Translations under genes and position numbers: made by a program
Shown here: piece after piece, positions 7,968 through 17,721 of the stretch
How positions within the stretch are numbered: position 1 is the stretch's first letter
Layout: every line of letters starts with the position of its first letter
Notes under the pieces: model-generated
Told to the model about the DNA's origin: nothing
Database searches by the model: none
Seen by the model: the letters and a program-made list of their open reading frames with translations, nothing else
Assembly: GCA_946187345.1 (NCBI GenBank)
Contig: CAMHQD010000025.1
Span: 1-33,859, forward strand
From: an uncultured Porphyromonadaceae bacterium
GTDB taxonomy: Bacteria; Bacteroidota; Bacteroidia; Bacteroidales; Muribaculaceae
Reading direction: 5' to 3'
DNA length: 33,859 nt

Positions 7968-9101
7968 TCAATCGGTGCAGGGCTCATCAGTGTGAGTCTC
8001 AATGCGGCGCACGAGATTGTCGATGAAACGCGGACCATCCTGTTCCATGAGTCCGACCTTGATTGGCACAAAATAAATTTGCGAACGACGCTCGGGCGGA
8101 TAGTAGGCGTTGTTCAGAATCTTGACCGCATCCTTCTCGGTAGTAATCACAAACTTGCGCTCACCGGGCAGTTTGTCGAGTTCAGTGAAAATCAGGTCAA
8201 AGTCCGCCCGAGAGTAGTAATGATGGTCATCAAAATGGATAACGCGCGTTGTCGCGCCAAACGACATCAGATATTTGGCGAACGGCCTATGGTTGGCGAT
8301 ACCGGTGAGGCAAAGCACAGCATCTCCCTGTCGCAAATCCTGAAGCGAATTCAAGCGCACGTCAGGCACGGGGAAAATGGGACGTGGCGATCCATAGCGG
8401 ATTGTGCTGTAATAGAGAGATGTGTCCGGAAACAGGTCAAGATGCTCCTTGACCAGACGAAGGTCTCGAGGCAGAATATCCGGCGGGCACTTTGTCACCA
8501 CTACAATATCACTCTGCAGCGTCATATAATGCATCGGCTCACGCAAGTTGCCCAACGGCAACAGTTTGTCCTCATAGGGCAGACGCGTGTAGTCTACAAG
8601 CACAATATTGACCTTGGGCTTGACCTGACGGTGCTGGAAAGCGTCGTCAAGCAAAATCAAATTGATGTCGGGGTGGAGCTCCAGCAACCTATTGATTCCC
8701 TCCACGCGGTCTTCACAAACAGCCAACTTAATCAGGCCGTTGAACTTGTGGAAAATCTGGAACGGCTCATCACCGATGTCTCGCGGCGAGAGCGAATCGG
8801 TGGCGAGAATGAAGCCGCTTGTCAAGCGCTTGTAGCCACGGCTGAGCACAGCGATGTGATACCGGTCATAGAGTGCCTCAATGATATACTCCACCATTGG
8901 GGTCTTGCCGGTGCCACCCACTGTGATATTGCCCACGCTGACAACCGGCACCTTGAACGTGTGACGCTTTATAACACCTCGCTCAAACAGGAAATTCCTC
9001 ACCCACACCACACCACCATATACCCACGCGCAGGGCGTGAGTATCGCATTAAGCAGCATCTTGCGATGCTTGGCGCTGATGATGCGGGTGAGTAAACTCA
9101 T
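7968..9101 (-). CDS. lpxK: Tetraacyldisaccharide 4'-kinase
   Basis: 377 aa. Near the N-terminus is the hydrophobic stretch of a membrane-associated enzyme, then the Walker A loop SVGNITVGGTGKTPMVEYI, the ILLDDAFQHR motif and a C-terminal domain with LTGIANHRPF and FVITTEKDAVKI. All are diagnostic of LpxK, which phosphorylates the 4' position of lipid A disaccharide at the inner face of the cytoplasmic membrane. It indicates a Gram-negative envelope with lipid A. It follows sppA by 48 bp and precedes punA, in the conserved Bacteroidales order. Confidence 0.96.
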   Translation of the reverse strand: MSLLTRIISAKHRKMLLNAILTPCAWVYGGVVWVRNFLFERGVIKRHTFKVPVVSVGNITVGGTGKTPMVEYIIEALYDRYHIAVLSRGYKRLTSGFILATDSLSPRDIGDEPFQIFHKFNGLIKLAVCEDRVEGINRLLELHPDINLILLDDAFQHRQVKPKVNIVLVDYTRLPYEDKLLPLGNLREPMHYMTLQSDIVVVTKCPPDILPRDLRLVKEHLDLFPDTSLYYSTIRYGSPRPIFPVPDVRLNSLQDLRQGDAVLCLTGIANHRPFAKYLMSFGATTRVIHFDDHHYYSRADFDLIFTELDKLPGERKFVITTEKDAVKILNNAYYPPERRSQIYFVPIKVGLMEQDGPRFIDNLVRRIETHTDEPCTD

Positions 9102-9149
9102 AATTCGTCGAAAGGTTGACAGATAAACACTATCTGTAAAAATGAGGGA

Positions 9150-10940
9150 CTAAAGTTGTACACGGTCAAGCATGAGGCAGAGCACATGATCACGTCCAAG
9201 AGTCTGCTGGAGTTCCTTGTAATAATCATAGAACAGCCCCATCTCATCAGCCATGCGAGCCTCGGCCTGAGCGCTCATCGCCTTGGCGAATATTGCCTTC
9301 CAATCCTCTTCAAGTGAGGGATAGCACTGCGTTTCACAGTCCTTTTTCATGCCGGCCTCTTTGGCGACCCATGCGATAGCCTCATCAAGGCCACCAAGTT
9401 CGTCAACCAAGCCAATCTTGAGAGCGCTCTTGCCGTCCCACACACGCCCCTCGGCAATAACCTTGATAGAGTCTTGTGTGACACCACGTCCCTCGGCGCA
9501 ACGACGGGTAAACAGGTCATAGCCGCGGTTAACCATCTGTTGCAGTGCCGCTTGCTGCATGGGCGTCAGATGCTTGGTCATAAGCCCCATATCAGCATTC
9601 TTGTTGGTTTTCACTACACTAAAGTGAACACCCAACTTATTCTCAACAAGTTCCTGAACACAGGGAATGGTACCGAAAATTCCAATCGAACCCGTGATTG
9701 TAGTTGGCTCGGCAAAGATGCGGCCGGCACCGCTTGAGATATAGTAACCTCCGCTGGCGGCATAGTCACCCATCGACACCGCAATGGGTTTACCTGAAGC
9801 CTTGAAGTCATCAAGGGCTTTCCAGATTTGTTCACTGGCAAAGGCGCTGCCGCCGGGTGAATTCACACGCAGGACAAGACCCTTGACATTGTCGTCCTCG
9901 GTGAGCTCGTCTATGATTTCCACCATCTTTTCGCCATGAATGGCGTCGTCATTCATATCATCATCGCTATCGTCAATCTCGCCCACGGCATAGAGCACGG
10001 CGATGTGCTCGCCCGAGGCCGGAGTGTCAAGGTCGGTCGCCAACTCATCGGGAGTGACAAACGAGAGGTCATCGTCCTCGCCGACATCTGTGAGAGCCTT
10101 GAGTTTCTTCTCGAAGTCCTTGCGGAAGCAAATGCCGTCAACGAGACCAAGTTCAACGACTTCTTGAGCGGAACGCGTGACGAGGATGCTGTCAACCATC
10201 TCGTTAAGCTTCTCGGGAGCGATTTTGCGGTCGGCGGCGATGTCATTGCTGATCTCCTCCCAGATTGAACCGAGGTAATGCTCGGTCTGCAACCGGTTGG
10301 CGGGGCTGATGCTGTCAAGCATATAAGGCTCGACGGCACTTTTGAAAGTGCCCACGCGCACTATCTGCATCTCAACACCGACCTTTTCCATCAAGCGTTT
10401 GAGATAAGGAATAGAAGAAGCCATGCCGTGCAGGTCAACGGCCCCCTCCGGATTGACAAAAATGCTGTCGGCGGCACTGGCCAGATAGTAGTCTCCCTGG
10501 CCGTAACCCTGATTTGCGTAGGCATAGACAAACTTTTTGCCATTGGTTTTTGTCTTGAAGGATTTGAGCGCCTTGCGCAGGGCCGTCATCGTGGCCGGAG
10601 CAGCCAAAGCGCCGTTGCACTCAATGTACACGCCATCAATCTTGTCGTTGGTGGCAGCCTCCTCAAGCGCCTTCACGAGCACATTAAGGCCCATTGTCTC
10701 GGCCGGCATCGAGCCGGTGGTCAAATCGGACATCGACGGCGTCGGAGTGGTTGAGCGCTCTGAAATCTCACCATCGAGGTCAATGTGAAGAATTGAGTGA
10801 TCACTCACCGAAGCAGCCTTACCACTGCCCATGCTGGCGACGGATAGGCTGAATAAGATAGTGGCTATGACGAAAAATGTCAGAGCCAAAATAACACCCA
10901 CAAATGACCCGCACACGACGAGCAGGAATTTCTTCATCAT
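9150..10940 (-). CDS. sppA: Signal peptide peptidase SppA, 67K type
   Basis: 596 aa with two tandem SppA/ClpP-like domains. An N-terminal membrane anchor (about 4-36) places the catalytic part in the periplasm. The catalytic dyad is visible: Lys200 in VGTFKSAVEP and Ser396 in GDYAASGGYY; the oxyanion region LRVNSPGGSAFASE lies before it. SppA digests leftover signal peptides and probably other membrane-associated peptides. A stretch rich in Asp (about 322-332) links the domains. A TATCTTTG box lies about 75 bp upstream, so this is likely the first gene of the sppA-lpxK-punA-thiL unit. There are two tandem ATGs at the start (10940 and 10937). Confidence 0.96.
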   Translation of the reverse strand: MMKKFLLVVCGSFVGVILALTFFVIATILFSLSVASMGSGKAASVSDHSILHIDLDGEISERSTTPTPSMSDLTTGSMPAETMGLNVLVKALEEAATNDKIDGVYIECNGALAAPATMTALRKALKSFKTKTNGKKFVYAYANQGYGQGDYYLASAADSIFVNPEGAVDLHGMASSIPYLKRLMEKVGVEMQIVRVGTFKSAVEPYMLDSISPANRLQTEHYLGSIWEEISNDIAADRKIAPEKLNEMVDSILVTRSAQEVVELGLVDGICFRKDFEKKLKALTDVGEDDDLSFVTPDELATDLDTPASGEHIAVLYAVGEIDDSDDDMNDDAIHGEKMVEIIDELTEDDNVKGLVLRVNSPGGSAFASEQIWKALDDFKASGKPIAVSMGDYAASGGYYISSGAGRIFAEPTTITGSIGIFGTIPCVQELVENKLGVHFSVVKTNKNADMGLMTKHLTPMQQAALQQMVNRGYDLFTRRCAEGRGVTQDSIKVIAEGRVWDGKSALKIGLVDELGGLDEAIAWVAKEAGMKKDCETQCYPSLEEDWKAIFAKAMSAQAEARMADEMGLFYDYYKELQQTLGRDHVLCLMLDRVQL

Positions 10941-11014
10941 AATGGTTAATGTATAAAATGTTGTTTTACAATCACATCAGTCAGCGACAATGCATAACTT
11001 GCACAATCAATCTA

Positions 11015-11022
11015 CAAAGATA
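11015..11022 (-). promoter_or_regulatory. Probable -7 box (TATCTTTG) for sppA operon
   Basis: The minus strand reads TATCTTTG, identical to the boxes in front of pgk and the beta-helix gene, and lies between the CPBP protease stop and the sppA start with an implied leader of about 65-70 bases. The -33 element is unclear. Confidence 0.55.
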
Positions 11023-11033
11023 GGAAATTATTT

Positions 11034-11936
11034 TCAAAGGGACGAAAATTCATCATCATTTTTTCGTGAAAAATATTTTGCAGTCAACAATACAAGCGCA
11101 ATAGCAGCCACCGCACTCACCATTGCCGCCCACGGCAACTGGCCGGGCGCGGGCAAACCAATCGTGTCGGCAAAATTTTTCTCATAACCATAACTACGAA
11201 CAATATAACTAGACACTACAACGATACTATTGTTGAGAAAGTGAGCAAAAACCGGTGCCCATAACGAACGGGTCCAAAGCAATAGGTAACCAAGCCAGAC
11301 GCCAAGCAACATTCGCGGCACGAAACCGTAGAATTGTAGATGGACAGCACTAAAGAGGATTGCAACACACCACACGGCGATATGCCGATGACCACTATAG
11401 TCCATCCACGTACCTTGAACAGCGCCTCGGAAAAGCATTTCCTCACTCAAGGCGGCCATCAGTCCGATCACGAGTACTCCGGCAAGCATCTGCCACACGT
11501 TGGAAGCGTTGAGCAGCAGGTCTGTTTGGTGAGCCGCAGCGTCTTCCATCGGGCGCATCACCCGCTCGAGCACCGACGGCAACGTCACATGCGAGTTCCA
11601 ATCGACAATCCAGTTCATTGCCGGCAAAGCGACCGCCTGCATGACGATTATAACGAGTAGAGCCATCCATGTTGGCGCCACATTCAGGCGCAAGGCGCTG
11701 CACGGCCGTTGCCACAAGAAGCCGGCAAGCGCGGCGGCGGGCAAAATAAACGCCAACACGTCCTGGACTACAGTAAGCCACAGCAAATGAGTGCGAGACT
11801 CAATATTCATCATGCCGGAAGACTGCAGTGCCAAGACCACAACTGTTGCCAGCATGAAGCCGATGAGCACCAGTGCCGCAAGGAACATCAAGGCGGCAGG
11901 CAGCGACAATCGTCTTTTCGGTAAATTCTCGTTCAT
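11034..11936 (-). CDS. CPBP family intramembrane glutamic protease
   Basis: 300 aa, polytopic membrane protein with about seven or eight hydrophobic segments. The Abi/CAAX (CPBP) signature is complete: SEEMLFRGAVQG (Glu165, Glu166, Arg170), His199 in FSAVHLQFYGF, and AHFLNNS (His232, Asn235/236). Members cleave prenylated or other membrane substrates; in bacteria some are immunity or processing factors, and most have no known substrate. It follows ligA by 16 bp and may be the last gene of the HU-LysM-ligA unit. No bacteriocin-like peptide gene is adjacent, so an immunity role is not supported here. Confidence 0.93.
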   Translation of the reverse strand: MNENLPKRRLSLPAALMFLAALVLIGFMLATVVVLALQSSGMMNIESRTHLLWLTVVQDVLAFILPAAALAGFLWQRPCSALRLNVAPTWMALLVIIVMQAVALPAMNWIVDWNSHVTLPSVLERVMRPMEDAAAHQTDLLLNASNVWQMLAGVLVIGLMAALSEEMLFRGAVQGTWMDYSGHRHIAVWCVAILFSAVHLQFYGFVPRMLLGVWLGYLLLWTRSLWAPVFAHFLNNSIVVVSSYIVRSYGYEKNFADTIGLPAPGQLPWAAMVSAVAAIALVLLTAKYFSRKNDDEFSSL

Positions 11937-11952
11937 ATACTTTAATCAGTTT

Positions 11953-13965
<2,013 letters not shown>

Positions 13966-13976
13966 TTAAATTAGTT

Positions 13977-15119
13977 TCAGAAACCGTTCTTGGTATAAAT
14001 CTCATACTGCAGGCGACGAGCTTTCTCAACGCTTGCACGGTCATTGGGATCGATGCCGTACTTTTCTCGCGGTGGGATAATTAGCACTGTACCCGGCGGC
14101 ACTGTGTTAGGGTTGTCAATCTTATCACGATTTTCCTCATAAATGTACACCCAAAACTCCGGCTTGACATAGTGCTTGCGGGACATCTTGGTGAGATACA
14201 AGGTGCCGGTGATTGTATCGGTAATAACTTGAGGTGGAATTGATTGAGATGCAGTTATTACAGGTTGGGACGATATGGTATCGGCAATAATACTATCATC
14301 GACAACATTTCCGGCGGGCCTAATGTCGGTTGAAGGGGTCACACCCGCATTTGAGGCATAATAGTTTATCGGCTTGTAAACATACCACCACGCCAGCCAA
14401 GCGGCCATGAGCAGTAATGATGCCGCCACGGCGCCTGCGGCAAATCCTTTCCAGAAACCGTCACGCGCACCGCTCAGCGCAACGGTGTCACCATCTACGG
14501 CTCTGTCAATGACTTCAGTTGCTTGAAAAGGTTCGGTCACGGCTTGCTCTGGCTCCGGCTCCGGTTCCGGCTCATGTTTCGGCTCCGGCTCCGGTTCGGG
14601 CTCCGGCTCATGTTTCGGCTCCGGCTCCGGTTCCGGCTGGGGGGCCGGTTCAGGTTCCGGCGCGACCGGGGGCTCTTCCTCAAGATTTCCAGCCACAATA
14701 ACATCGGACTTTGAGGTCGGCGGGGTGAAAGGCGGGGGCGTGATTACGACCGGTCCATCATCCGGACCATCATCGGCATCAGCCACGGCTTCAAGTTGCA
14801 CATCATCAAGCGACACATCAAGTTCAACTGGCTTGAAGTTGGCGAATGGAGCGTTTATCTTTGTGGCAAGTTCCGGCGAAATAACAAACGCGACCTTGTT
14901 ATAAGAGGCGCGTGCCTCAGTGCCTCTCACAGTCTCAAGGGTGAATGTGCCCAAACCATCGATGGTCACTTGTCGACCGTCAACGAGCGACTGCTTGATT
15001 GTAGCGAACAATTCTTTGAGAAAGAGTTCGCTGACGCGGCTTGTCGTTTCGGTGGCATCGGCCACTGTCTCGACGAGTTGAGGAAAGGTTATCTTGGGAT
15101 ATGCGCTTCGTTTTGCCAT
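13977..15119 (-). CDS. HU-like DNA-binding domain fused to EP-rich linker, membrane segment and LysM
   Basis: 380 aa from the ATG at 15119; a TTG three codons earlier would overlap the upstream stop. Architecture: HU/IHF-like domain (about 8-100, with ITFPQLVETVADATETT and VTIDGLGTFTLETVRG); acidic linker; Glu-Pro repeat tract with KH punctuation (about 150-191); one transmembrane segment (about 226-249, GFAAGAVAASLLLMAAWLAW); then a periplasmic region ending in a LysM-like domain (304-350, FWVYIYEENRDKI ... NPNTVPPGTVLIIPP). The likely topology is HU inside and LysM outside, so the protein could link DNA to peptidoglycan; that role is inference. The basic arm of HU is not obviously conserved, so DNA binding is unproven. 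It lies 5 bases downstream of a second HU-like gene. Confidence 0.85.
   Translation of the reverse strand: MAKRSAYPKITFPQLVETVADATETTSRVSELFLKELFATIKQSLVDGRQVTIDGLGTFTLETVRGTEARASYNKVAFVISPELATKINAPFANFKPVELDVSLDDVQLEAVADADDGPDDGPVVITPPPFTPPTSKSDVIVAGNLEEEPPVAPEPEPAPQPEPEPEPKHEPEPEPEPEPKHEPEPEPEPEQAVTEPFQATEVIDRAVDGDTVALSGARDGFWKGFAAGAVAASLLLMAAWLAWWYVYKPINYYASNAGVTPSTDIRPAGNVVDDSIIADTISSQPVITASQSIPPQVITDTITGTLYLTKMSRKHYVKPEFWVYIYEENRDKIDNPNTVPPGTVLIIPPREKYGIDPNDRASVEKARRLQYEIYTKNGF
14551..14640 (-). repeat. Tandem repeat encoding Glu-Pro/Lys-His tract
   Basis: Reiterated GGCTCC/GGTTCC hexamers (plus strand) are interrupted twice by GGCTCATGTTTC. On the coding strand this gives EPEPEPEPKH-type units of 30-36 bp. 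The array lies within the HU/LysM gene, keeps frame, and is prone to length change. Confidence 0.85.
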
Positions 15120-15124
15120 GGATT

Positions 15125-15421
15125 TCAACTTTTATTAACGGGATGAAATCTGACCTGCCTTGCGAGAAGTGAACTCACATTAAATTTCAACACGGCGCGT
15201 GGTGGATATAGATAACGGTGGCCGTTCTGAACGATGACACGCTCGTCAATGACGCGCGTCTCAAAGTTGCCGAACGCCGGCACACAGACGTCTTCGCCTT
15301 CAGCGGCACTCCGTTCAATGACCTGCACGAGTGCGCCCAAGAGTTTGTCAATATCAGCGGGTTGCCGTTGCAATTTTGCCGCAACGGTAGCCACCAGTTC
15401 CTTATGTGATACGGTCTTCAT
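15125..15421 (-). CDS. HU-family DNA-binding protein, short divergent
   Basis: 98 aa from the ATG at 15421 (a GTG just upstream is possible but not needed). The N-terminal helix-turn-helix part HKELVATVAAKLQRQPADIDKL and the VPAFGNFETRVIDERV strand match the HU/IHF fold. The arm region is NGHRYLYPPRAVLKFNVSS rather than the usual PQTGEEI core, so it is a divergent branch; the PPRAVLKF strand is retained. It may bend or bind DNA as a homodimer or pair with the fused HU domain encoded immediately downstream (inference). Its stop codon lies 5 bases before the next start, indicating tight coupling. It is the first gene of the HU, HU-LysM, ligA, CPBP series. Confidence 0.85.
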   Translation of the reverse strand: MKTVSHKELVATVAAKLQRQPADIDKLLGALVQVIERSAAEGEDVCVPAFGNFETRVIDERVIVQNGHRYLYPPRAVLKFNVSSLLARQVRFHPVNKS

Positions 15422-15446
15422 CACTAATGCTATACTTTTTAGGTCG

Positions 15447-15479
15447 CAAAGTTAATAAAAATATGTGAGATAATGGCAA
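15447..15479 (-). promoter_or_regulatory. Promoter for HU operon (TAACTTTG with upstream TTG)
   Basis: On the minus strand TAACTTTG occupies 15454-15447 and a TTG lies at 15479-15477, a spacing of 22 bases. This fits the Bacteroidetes -33/-7 pattern. The box ends 25 bases before the HU ATG. Confidence 0.65.
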
Positions 15480-15585
15480 CAAAAACGATTGATGTTGCAC
15501 CATCGGATTAATATCAAGGCGGCACAAGCACACATAATTTTTAACATTTTTTGCTTATTATATAAATTGTTAACGATAACGATGA

Positions 15586-15615
15586 TTGCTATGTGCGAAC
15601 AAAATAATAACTTTG
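15586..15615 (+). promoter_or_regulatory. Promoter for moxR-bat operon (TTG, 19 bp, TAACTTTG)
   Basis: TTG at 15586-15588 and TAACTTTG at 15608-15615 are separated by 19 bases, matching the Bacteroidetes consensus well. This leaves a leader of about 35 bases before the moxR ATG at 15655. The same -7 octamer faces the other way for the HU operon. Confidence 0.7.
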
Positions 15616-15654
15616 CAGCCTCAAATTAATATTGCAAATAATTATATAAAAAAT

Positions 15655-16650
15655 ATGAACGAAACAGTTAATATCCGCGAATTGAGCGAACTGATTGCCA
15701 GCAAGAGCAATATCGTGAGCCTTGTAAAGCAGGGCATGGACCAGACCATCGTGGGACAGCAACATTTGGTGGAGTCACTTCTCATCGCCTTGCTTGCTAA
15801 CGGCCACGTGCTTTTGGAGGGAGTGCCTGGACTCGCAAAAACGCTCGCCATCAAAACTCTGGCAAGCCTTATTGACGCTAAGTTCAGCCGTATCCAATTC
15901 ACACCGGACCTGCTGCCTGCCGATGTCATAGGTACTATGATTTACAGTATTCAGAAGGAGCGTTTTGAGGTGAAAAAAGGCCCTGTGTTTGCCAACTTTA
16001 TCCTCGCCGACGAGATTAACCGCGCGCCGGCAAAGGTACAGAGCGCGTTACTTGAGGCCATGCAGGAGCGTCAAGTGACTATCGGCGAGCAAACATTCGC
16101 ACTCGATGACCCATTCTTGGTGCTTGCCACTCAGAACCCTATTGAACAGGAAGGCACTTATCCCCTGCCGGAAGCCCAGGTGGACCGCTTCTTGATGAAG
16201 GTGCTCATCGGTTACCCCAGCAAAACTGACGAGGCTGCCATCATCCGCCGCAATATCGCCGCGGCAAAGCCCGCGGTAAACGCCTTGGTCAAGCCGGACG
16301 AACTGGTTGAGACACGCGCGGTGGTCAACCAGGTATATCTTGATGAGAAAATCGAGCGATATATTGTTGACATCGTCTTCGCCACCCGTTTCCCACAAGA
16401 CTATGGCTTGAACGACCTCCAGACGATGCTCCAGTTCGGTGCCTCGCCACGAGCCAGCATCAGCCTGGCCCAGGCCGCCCGCGCCAACGCGTTTCTGCAC
16501 AGCCGCGCTTTTGTAATCCCCGACGATGTGCGCAATGTGTGCCATGATGTGCTGCGTCATCGACTTGGACTGAGTTATGAAGCCGAAGCCGGCAACATCA
16601 CGGCGGACGAGATTATCAACAACATCATTGACAAAATCGCCGTGCCATAA
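15655..16650 (+). CDS. MoxR-type AAA+ ATPase of the Bat operon
   Basis: 331 aa from the ATG at 15655; an upstream in-frame ATG would start inside the promoter region. The AAA_3 domain has Walker A EGVPGLAKT, Walker B FILADEINRAPAKVQSALLEAMQE, sensor-1 LATQNPIEQEGTYPLPEAQVDRF and a C-terminal lid (FGASPRASISLAQAARANAF). MoxR ATPases act with VWA proteins as chaperones or metal/complex assembly factors. Here it heads the operon with a DUF58 protein and two VWA proteins, its expected partners. It is cytosolic, with no membrane segment. The family is certain; the client is unknown. Confidence 0.96.
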   Translation: MNETVNIRELSELIASKSNIVSLVKQGMDQTIVGQQHLVESLLIALLANGHVLLEGVPGLAKTLAIKTLASLIDAKFSRIQFTPDLLPADVIGTMIYSIQKERFEVKKGPVFANFILADEINRAPAKVQSALLEAMQERQVTIGEQTFALDDPFLVLATQNPIEQEGTYPLPEAQVDRFLMKVLIGYPSKTDEAAIIRRNIAAAKPAVNALVKPDELVETRAVVNQVYLDEKIERYIVDIVFATRFPQDYGLNDLQTMLQFGASPRASISLAQAARANAFLHSRAFVIPDDVRNVCHDVLRHRLGLSYEAEAGNITADEIINNIIDKIAVP

Positions 16651-16680
16651 GCGGTTCTCTTTAACACAAATTGCCATGAA

Positions 16681-16783
16681 TTATCCATGAATTGTTGCCC
16701 CACATGACTTTCGTGAATACCTGCCACTTATTTCAATTAAAGGAATTCCACGATAATTCACGGGAGAAAATTCTAATTAAAGA
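16681..16783. repeat. Low-complexity repeats and inverted ATTCACG motif upstream of DUF58 gene
   Basis: The 177-bp spacer between moxR and the DUF58 gene contains two direct copies of CCATGAATT near its left end, an inverted pair CGTGAAT (16712-16718) and ATTCACG (16755-16761), and two AATTAAAG copies around 16737 and 16775. This is unlike a random operon spacer. It may be an mRNA structure or a dispersed intergenic repeat. Confidence 0.45.
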
Positions 16784-16827
16784 ATAATTTATGGATTTTT
16801 TGTAAAAAAAGAGAGAAACAAAATAGA

Positions 16828-17709
16828 ATGGACTCCAACGAGTTGCTGCGCCGGGTGCGCAAGATTGAGATTAAGACGCGTGGATTATCGCAGGAAATCT
16901 TTGCCGGCGAGTATCACAGCGCCTTCAAGGGAAGGGGCATGACCTTCAGCGAAGTGCGCGAGTACCAATATGGTGACGACGTGCGCGACATCGATTGGAA
17001 TGTGACCGCACGTTATCACAAGCCATATGTCAAGGTCTATGAGGAAGAGCGCGAGTTGACGGTGATGCTTGTGGTTGACGTGAGCGCCGGCAATTTGTTC
17101 GGCGCTGTTGGACCCTACAAGCGTGACATTGTCGCGGAGGTAGCGGCCACATTGGCTTTCAGTGCCATTCAGAACAATGACAAGGTGGGAATGTTGCTAT
17201 TCACAGACCGCATTGAGCGCTTCATTCCGCCAAAGAAAGGCCGCAAGCACATCTTGCTTCTCATCCGTGAGTTGCTCGATTGCCAGCCACAAGGAACCGG
17301 CACAAATGTCAAGCAAGCATTAGAATTCATGACAGGCGCATTGAAGAAACGTTGCACGGCATTTGTTCTGAGCGACTTTGTTGACGCCGGCGACGACTAT
17401 TCCCAAGCGCTATCGCTCGCTGCCCACAAACACGATGTGATGGCCTTACAGATTTATGACAAACGCGAGGCTCAGATGCCGGATGTTGGACTTGTGCTCA
17501 TGCGTGATGCCGAGAGTGGCGCCCAACGCTGGGTGGACACACATAGCCGGGCAGTGCGCACCGCATGGCAACGGTGGTGGTATGCCAACCAGCAACAGTT
17601 AGCCGAGGCTGCCACGAGGGCACGCGTCGATGTGGCGACAATCGCCACAGACGAGGATTATGTCAAGACTTTGATGGCGATGTTCAAGACACGAGCCACG
17701 GCACGCTGA
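16828..17709 (+). CDS. DUF58 (VWA-like) protein of the Bat operon
   Basis: 293 aa. It has the DUF58 signature SAFKGRGMTFSEVREYQYGDDVRDIDWNV in the N-terminal third (about 30-58) and a VWA-like strand with VVDVSAGN. There is no signal peptide and no membrane segment, so it is cytosolic. DUF58 proteins co-occur with MoxR ATPases and VWA proteins and probably act as adaptors between the ATPase and membrane VWA partners. The start is the ATG at 16828. The 177-bp gap to moxR is the longest inside the operon. Confidence 0.93.
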   Translation: MDSNELLRRVRKIEIKTRGLSQEIFAGEYHSAFKGRGMTFSEVREYQYGDDVRDIDWNVTARYHKPYVKVYEEERELTVMLVVDVSAGNLFGAVGPYKRDIVAEVAATLAFSAIQNNDKVGMLLFTDRIERFIPPKKGRKHILLLIRELLDCQPQGTGTNVKQALEFMTGALKKRCTAFVLSDFVDAGDDYSQALSLAAHKHDVMALQIYDKREAQMPDVGLVLMRDAESGAQRWVDTHSRAVRTAWQRWWYANQQQLAEAATRARVDVATIATDEDYVKTLMAMFKTRATAR

Positions 17710-17721
17710 CGCCACATATAG

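Noticed and set aside
7962-9095. 377-codon open frame on the plus strand opposite lpxK
   Set aside because: It mirrors lpxK almost exactly, its translation resembles no known family, and lpxK has complete motifs. It is an antisense shadow caused by codon bias.
15586-15654. Upstream ATG extending moxR by 23 residues
   Set aside because: It overlaps the -33/-7 promoter elements, and the added residues (MLCANKII...) are not conserved in MoxR proteins.
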